DNA from: an uncultured Pelagibacteraceae bacterium
GTDB lineage: Bacteria; Pseudomonadota; Alphaproteobacteria; Pelagibacterales; Pelagibacteraceae
DNA: 64,000 nucleotides
Assembly (NCBI GenBank): GCA_902599495.1
Contig: CACKFY010000004.1
Location: forward strand, 23,970-87,969
Direction: 5' to 3'
Positions 59,377-64,000 of the stretch are shown here, in pieces. A model generated the notes under the pieces. It was not told the DNA's origin. It was given only the letters and a program-made list of their open reading frames with translations, and searched no databases. The translations under genes and the position numbers were made by a program. Position 1 is the first letter of the stretch, and each line of letters opens with the position of its first letter.

Positions 59377-60970
59377 GGATGTTTGCTGGCGCTTTTTCTT
59401 TAAATAATTTGTATTCTAAACTGTCAATTAAAGCTTTAAATGAAGCTTCAATAATATTTTGTGAAACACCAATAGTAAACCAACTTTTTCCAGTTTTGTC
59501 AGTGCTCTCTATTGAAACTCTTGTGGTCGCTCCAGTGCCTGTATTTAAAATTCTAACTTTATAATCTAAAAGTTTAAGATCAGAAAAATATTTATAATAT
59601 TTTTCAACTTTCTTAAAATTGGATCTTATTGCGTTGTCTAATGCATTAACTGGCCCGTTTCCCTCACCTGAGCAATTTATTTCTTTACCGTCAATTATAA
59701 AAGTAACCTCCGCTGTTGTTTTAAGTTCATTATCTTTTTTAACATTTACATTATAACTTTTTACTTTTAAATATTCAGGAAGTTTGCCTAATAACTTATT
59801 TGCTAAAAGTTCAAAAGATGCATCTGCCCCATCATAAGAATATCCGGTAAACTCTCTTTCCTTAACTTCATTTAAAATTTTTTGAACTTTTGTATCTTTT
59901 GAGTCAATTTTTATTCCATAATTTTCAAGTCTAGATATTATGTTTGATCTTCCTGCTTGATTAGAAACAATAATGTTTCTGTGATTACCAACTTCTTTTG
60001 GATCTATATGCTCATATGTTTTTGGATCTTTTTTAACCGCAGACACATGTAGTCCGCCTTTATGTGAAAATGCAGATCCACCAACATAAGCCATACTTTT
60101 GTTAGGTTTTTTATTTAAAACCTCATCCAAAAATCTAGAACATTCAGTCAACGAAGAAAGTTTCTTTTTATTAATGTTTAAATCAAATTTATCACTAAAG
60201 GTTTTTTTTAAAAAGAGTGTTGGAATAATAGACATTAAATTTGCGTTACCGCATCTTTCTCCTAACCCATTTATAGTTCCTTGTATTTGTCTTGCTCCAG
60301 CTAATACAGCGGTTAAAGAATTACTTACAGCATTTTCAGTGTCATTATGCGCGTGTATACCTAAATTTTTTCCTGGAATTACTTTCGTAACATTGTTTAT
60401 AATATCTCCAACTTCATTAGGTAAGGTTCCGCCATTAGTATCACATAAAACCACCCATCTAGCCCCCTCATCATAAGCTTGCTTTAAACAATCAAGGGCG
60501 TAATTAGGATTATTTTTATATCCATCAAAGAAATGTTCGGCATCAAAGAGAAATTCTTTTTTATTCTTTACAAAATGCTTAGCTGTTTCTTTAATGTTTT
60601 TTAAATTATCATCATTTTTTATACCTAGAGCAGTTTTGACGTGGAAATCCCATGTTTTTCCAACAACGCAAACTGTTTTGCAATCAGCATTCATTAAAGG
60701 AGATAAGTTTGGATCATTATCTGCACTAACTCCATTTTTCTTAGTCATACCAAAAGCTGTAAATTTTGAGTTTCCAAGATTAGGGGATTTATCAAAAAAT
60801 TCATTATCTATAGGATTGGCTCCTGGCCAGCCGCCTTCTATGTAGTCTACTCCTATATTAGATAAAATTTTTGCAATTTTATTCTTATCCTCAACTGAAA
60901 AATCAACTCCTTCAGTCTGTGCACCATCCCTTAGAGTGGTATCAAATATATATATCTTTTCTTTACTCAT
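59366..60970 (-). CDS. cimA: (R)-citramalate synthase
   Basis: A 534-aa DRE-TIM enzyme starting IYIFDTTLRDGAQTEGVDFSVEDK, with GGWPGANPIDNEFFD near residue 42, HAHNDTENAVSNSLTAVLAGARQIQGTINGLGERCGNANL near 208 and a C-terminal regulatory domain. It condenses pyruvate and acetyl-CoA to citramalate, giving a threonine-independent route to 2-oxobutyrate for isoleucine. The subgroup (FDTTLRDGAQ, with YIEGGWPG) separates it from LeuA. It overlaps cysS by 4 bp. Confidence 0.9.
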   Translation of the reverse strand: MSKEKIYIFDTTLRDGAQTEGVDFSVEDKNKIAKILSNIGVDYIEGGWPGANPIDNEFFDKSPNLGNSKFTAFGMTKKNGVSADNDPNLSPLMNADCKTVCVVGKTWDFHVKTALGIKNDDNLKNIKETAKHFVKNKKEFLFDAEHFFDGYKNNPNYALDCLKQAYDEGARWVVLCDTNGGTLPNEVGDIINNVTKVIPGKNLGIHAHNDTENAVSNSLTAVLAGARQIQGTINGLGERCGNANLMSIIPTLFLKKTFSDKFDLNINKKKLSSLTECSRFLDEVLNKKPNKSMAYVGGSAFSHKGGLHVSAVKKDPKTYEHIDPKEVGNHRNIIVSNQAGRSNIISRLENYGIKIDSKDTKVQKILNEVKEREFTGYSYDGADASFELLANKLLGKLPEYLKVKSYNVNVKKDNELKTTAEVTFIIDGKEINCSGEGNGPVNALDNAIRSNFKKVEKYYKYFSDLKLLDYKVRILNTGTGATTRVSIESTDKTGKSWFTIGVSQNIIEASFKALIDSLEYKLFKEKAPANIHEK

Positions 60971-62319
60971 TTATAGTTCCAAGTCGTTTTACCTTTTTCA
61001 TCCTTTATATCAATACCTTCTTTGTTTAAATCATCTCTAATTTGATCCGCGAGTTTGTAATTACCAGTTTTTTTTGCTGCTTCACGATCTTTAATTTTGC
61101 TTAATATATTATCTTCAGAGATTTTAACTTTACTTTTTTTGTATTCAGATCTTTTTTCGTCAGTTTCATTAAATAAGCCAATTAAGCGACATGCTTTGTT
61201 AAATTCTTTTTTTTTATCTTTATCTCCATTTTGTGATTGTTGAAATAGCTCGTGCAATTTAGAAATATAAAGAGGTGTATTCATATCATCTAATAGATCA
61301 TTAAAACAATCAGGTGTTTTTTCACTTACTTCAGAGGAATACATTGAATACCATTTATCTAAAGTTTTCGATTGTTCCATGAGTAATTCGTTATTCCAAT
61401 CCAATGGTTGTTTGTATTGAGCACTCAAAAGAGATAGGCGAACAACTTGCCCTGAATATTTTTTAGTAGCGTCTTCTATTGTCGTTATATTCCCGAGTGA
61501 TTTTGACATTTTTTCTTTGTTCATAGTAACAAAACCGTTATGTACCCAATAGTTAGCAAATTTGTTTGTTCCATTATAAACACATGATTGAGCAATCTCA
61601 TTTTCATGATGTGGAAAAATTAAATCTAATCCTCCACCGTGTATATCGAAATTTTTACCTAGATATTTTTCACTCATCACTGAACATTCTAAATGCCATC
61701 CAGGTCTACCCCTTCCCCATGGCGATTCCCAACCTGGATCTTTATTATCTGAGGGTTTCCAAAGAACAAAATCTAAAGGGTCTTTTTTTAATTTTGATAC
61801 TTCTACTCTAGCGCCAGCTTTAAGATCATCCGGATTTTTATTTGAAAGCTTTCCATATCTTTTAAAAGACGCTACTGCAAAAAAAACGTGTCCTTCTATT
61901 TCATAAGCAGCTTTTTTTTCAATTAATTTTTTTGTCATATTTATCATACCGTCAACATGATCAGTTGCTCTAGGTTCATTAGTAGGATTTAAACAAAATA
62001 AAATTTTACAATCGTTGTGAAATTTTTCTGTTACAGATTTCGTTAAATCTGAAATATCTATATTTTTAATTTTTGAAGCTTCAATAATTTTATCATCTAT
62101 ATCTGTTATATTTCTTACGTAAGTAACCTTTTTCTCGCCGTAAAGTTCAATAAGTATTCTGAAAAGAAGGTCAAAAACTACAAGAGCACGAGCGTTACCA
62201 ACATGAGGATTGTCATAAACGGTTGGTCCACATGCGTATAAAGAAACTTTTTCTTTATTTATTGGATTAAAAATTTCTTTTTTATTTGTAAGTGAATTAG
62301 TTAAATGTAAATTATTCAT
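60967..62319 (-). CDS. cysS: Cysteinyl-tRNA synthetase
   Basis: A 450-aa class I synthetase. YACGPTVYDNPHVGNARALVVFDLL near residue 28 contains the zinc Cys and HVGN (the HIGH-equivalent), WHLECSVMSEKYLG near 208 the other zinc ligands, HHENEIAQS near 234 and KMSKSLGN near 270. It lies between nadE (8-bp overlap) and cimA. Confidence 0.95.
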   Translation of the reverse strand: MNNLHLTNSLTNKKEIFNPINKEKVSLYACGPTVYDNPHVGNARALVVFDLLFRILIELYGEKKVTYVRNITDIDDKIIEASKIKNIDISDLTKSVTEKFHNDCKILFCLNPTNEPRATDHVDGMINMTKKLIEKKAAYEIEGHVFFAVASFKRYGKLSNKNPDDLKAGARVEVSKLKKDPLDFVLWKPSDNKDPGWESPWGRGRPGWHLECSVMSEKYLGKNFDIHGGGLDLIFPHHENEIAQSCVYNGTNKFANYWVHNGFVTMNKEKMSKSLGNITTIEDATKKYSGQVVRLSLLSAQYKQPLDWNNELLMEQSKTLDKWYSMYSSEVSEKTPDCFNDLLDDMNTPLYISKLHELFQQSQNGDKDKKKEFNKACRLIGLFNETDEKRSEYKKSKVKISEDNILSKIKDREAAKKTGNYKLADQIRDDLNKEGIDIKDEKGKTTWNYK

Positions 62320-63049
62320 TGAATTTGCAAACTGGTATAGGATTCATTTTGTGTAAGTTTTTTTCTCTTATCTTTAAATATTTCTGATAGTTTGGATCGT
62401 CTTTGTTTTCCATAGCCTTCTCGAGATCCTCGTAACTCATTCCTAGTTGTTGGACATCGTTTCTCCCATCGTCCCACAATCCATCTGTTGGTTGAGAATT
62501 TATAATTTCCTCTGAAACTCCAAGATATTTACCTAATTCCCACACCTGAGTTTTTGTACAATCAGCTATTGGAGATATATCTACACCCCCATCACCATAT
62601 TTAGTATAAAAGCCAACGCCAAAATCCTCAACTTTATTCCCTGTTCCAACTACAATACCGGAATTAGCGGCTGCCGCCTGATAAAGAGTTGCCATTCTTA
62701 ATCTAGCTCTTGAATTTGCAAATCCATGTTCGTTATCAAAGTTATTTAAAACTTGAGAAAAGGATCCAAATATTTTGTCCATCTCGATTAAGTGATGTTC
62801 AACATTTTTAAACTTATCTTTCAACCAATTTGCATGTTTCAAGCTTAAGTCATGTTGGGTTTTTATTTGTTTAATTGGCATTGTTAACACAATTGTTTTT
62901 CTTCCTGTGTTTGCGCATAACGTACTAACTACAGAGGAGTCTATACCACCTGAAATACCAACCACTAATGCTTTAGGATTAAACGAGGTAGTTTCACAAT
63001 AATTGTTGATCCAATCAGTGATAATTTTTGCTCTATTTTTTACTTCCAT
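62312..63049 (-). CDS. nadE: NAD+ synthase (ammonia-dependent)
   Basis: Final step of NAD synthesis. The 245-aa protein has the PP-loop GISGGIDSSVVSTL near residue 31, SRARLRMATLYQAA near 113, VGTGNKVEDFGVGFYTKYGDGGVDISPIADCTK near 133. It has no glutaminase domain, so it uses ammonia or an unlinked partner. The gene overlaps cysS by 8 bp. Confidence 0.93.
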   Translation of the reverse strand: MEVKNRAKIITDWINNYCETTSFNPKALVVGISGGIDSSVVSTLCANTGRKTIVLTMPIKQIKTQHDLSLKHANWLKDKFKNVEHHLIEMDKIFGSFSQVLNNFDNEHGFANSRARLRMATLYQAAAANSGIVVGTGNKVEDFGVGFYTKYGDGGVDISPIADCTKTQVWELGKYLGVSEEIINSQPTDGLWDDGRNDVQQLGMSYEDLEKAMENKDDPNYQKYLKIREKNLHKMNPIPVCKFNE

Positions 63050-63100
63050 AATTAATACACCTCCTCTTTTAAGGTCATGTCTTAATAATTACAATAATTA

Positions 63101-64000
63101 TTAAGACGCGGCTTGAATAATTTTTTTTGAATATTTCGAGTTTTTCTTAATTTCCTCAGAAATTAGAAAAGCTAACTCTAACGCTTGATCAGCATTCAAT
63201 CTTGGGTCGCAATGCGTTCTGTACCTATTAGATAGGTCTTTTTCAGATATTTTTTGTGCTCCACCTGTACATTCAGTCACATCCTGACCAGTCATTTCAA
63301 CGTGCAATCCTCCAGCATAACTTCCTTCGGATTGATGTACGCCAAAAAAGTTTTTCACTTCTTTTAAAACACTATCAAAAGGTCTTGTTTTAAATCCTGT
63401 TGCTGCTTTAATGGTGTTACCGTGCATTGGATCACATGACCAAATTACATTTAATCCTTCTTTTTTAATTACCTTAATTAATTTTGGTAAATATTTTTCA
63501 ACATTGTCCGCACCGAATCTAGAAATTAGTGTCATTCTTCCAGGTTCATTATCTGGATTTAAAACATTACAAAGCTTAACTAATTCTTCTGGTTTTAAAG
63601 TTGGACCACATTTTAAACCTAAAGGATTTTTTATGCCTCTACAAAATTCAACATGAGCACCATCTGGCTGTCTAGTTCTATCACCTATCCACACAAAATG
63701 TGCGGATGTATCATGATATTCACCCGTTGTAGAGTCTACTCTTGTCATAGCTTCCTCAAAAGGTAATAAAAGAGCTTCGTGAGAAGTATAAAAGTTAACC
63801 GTTCTTAATCTTCTGTTGTTATCAGAGTTAATTCCACAGGCCTCCATAAAAGCTAAAGCGTCACTAATCTTATCTTCAATCTCTTTGTATTTACCTTTGG
63901 TTTTGTCTTTAATAAATCCTAAATTCCACAAATGTACTTGTCTAAGATCAGCAAATCCTCCTTGAGAAAAAGCTCTCAACAAGTTTAAAGTTGAAGCCGA
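63101..64000 (-). CDS. 3-deoxy-D-arabino-heptulosonate 7-phosphate synthase, class II (partial, N-terminus off window)
   Basis: First step of the shikimate pathway, from erythrose-4-phosphate and PEP. The frame stays open to the right edge: residues [19 protein letters not shown] precede the track's Met at 63982, so that Met is internal. Class II motifs include [24 protein letters not shown]-like [39 protein letters not shown] and [16 protein letters not shown]. The plant/actinobacterial class II enzyme is usual in alphaproteobacteria. About 300 C-terminal residues are present, of about 450. Confidence 0.93.
   Translation of the reverse strand, partial: SASTLNLLRAFSQGGFADLRQVHLWNLGFIKDKTKGKYKEIEDKISDALAFMEACGINSDNNRRLRTVNFYTSHEALLLPFEEAMTRVDSTTGEYHDTSAHFVWIGDRTRQPDGAHVEFCRGIKNPLGLKCGPTLKPEELVKLCNVLNPDNEPGRMTLISRFGADNVEKYLPKLIKVIKKEGLNVIWSCDPMHGNTIKAATGFKTRPFDSVLKEVKNFFGVHQSEGSYAGGLHVEMTGQDVTECTGGAQKISEKDLSNRYRTHCDPRLNADQALELAFLISEEIKKNSKYSKKIIQAAS

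Noticed and set aside
1-64000. CRISPR arrays, insertion sequences, prophage genes
   Set aside because: No regularly spaced repeats, transposases, integrases or phage structural genes were found on either strand.

Overview
The window is very A+T-rich and densely packed, with intergenic gaps mostly under 200 bp, small operons, many overlapping start/stop codons and Lys/Asn/Ile-rich proteins. Together with Aap amino-acid, ProXW betaine, GlpVSTPQU glycerol and Fe(III) ABC importers, GcvT-like folate methyltransferase genes and alphaproteobacterial-type S4 and PurSQL, this points to a free-living marine alphaproteobacterium of the SAR11 clade (Pelagibacterales). That assignment is inference from gene content and composition; no 16S rRNA gene lies in the window.

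Layout. 1-6 kb: 5' part of a secreted DUF6134-like gene, cysK and the aapJQMP amino-acid importer. 6-13.3 kb: a cis-CaaD-like tautomerase, then a minus-strand run fbpA - tiny Cys-rich ORF - fbpB - fbpC - MTHFR-like - GcvT-like demethylase - tRNA-Arg - trmB, headed by a Fur-type operator. 13.6-19.1 kb: a BASS-family transporter behind a Zur-type operator, facing an operon of two ProX betaine-binding proteins, ProW and a TmpA/TmpB-like oxygenase pair (no ProV ATPase). 19.1-22.2 kb: zur-znuB-znuC divergent from znuA, with two Zur boxes between them. 22.2-26.6 kb: glucosylglycerate synthesis (gpgS and phosphatase) with a circularly permuted ATP-grasp gene, divergent from an Anbu protease. 26.6-40.4 kb: YjbQ, pyruvate kinase with a 53-aa ORF attached, then a minus-strand block nadK-trkH-gpsA-glpK-glpVSTPQU-gap for glycerol uptake and lower glycolysis, preceded by tRNA-Leu(TAA).

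40.45-47.3 kb is a cassette with a complete sugar ABC importer and a GH13_18-type phosphorylase. It is bounded on one side by the tRNA-Leu gene and on the other by a 40-nt copy (38/40 identical) of the 5' half of that tRNA, which is the mark of an integrated element. After it come an FAH-family enzyme, two glycosyltransferases and a molybdopterin-binding protein (47.4-50.8 kb). 50.8-58 kb is a plus-strand housekeeping run: sfsA, map, purB, purC, purS, purQ, purL, bolA, grxD. 58-64 kb is a minus-strand housekeeping run: rpsD, trmJ-like, cimA, cysS, nadE and the 3' part of a class II DAHP synthase gene.

How the genes fit together. The window is dominated by high-affinity uptake of organic N, quaternary amines or phosphonate-betaine, glycerol, sugar glycosides, Fe and Zn, linked to C1 oxidation and central carbon metabolism. 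The strongest leads for something undescribed are: the tRNA-half-bounded sugar-glycoside cassette, which may connect with the glucosylglycerate genes 17 kb away; the betaine transport plus TmpAB-like operon, possibly for trimethylaminoethylphosphonate; a BASS transporter under a Zur operator; a Cys-rich micro-protein inside the iron operon; and a tautomerase with all six cis-CaaD catalytic residues.
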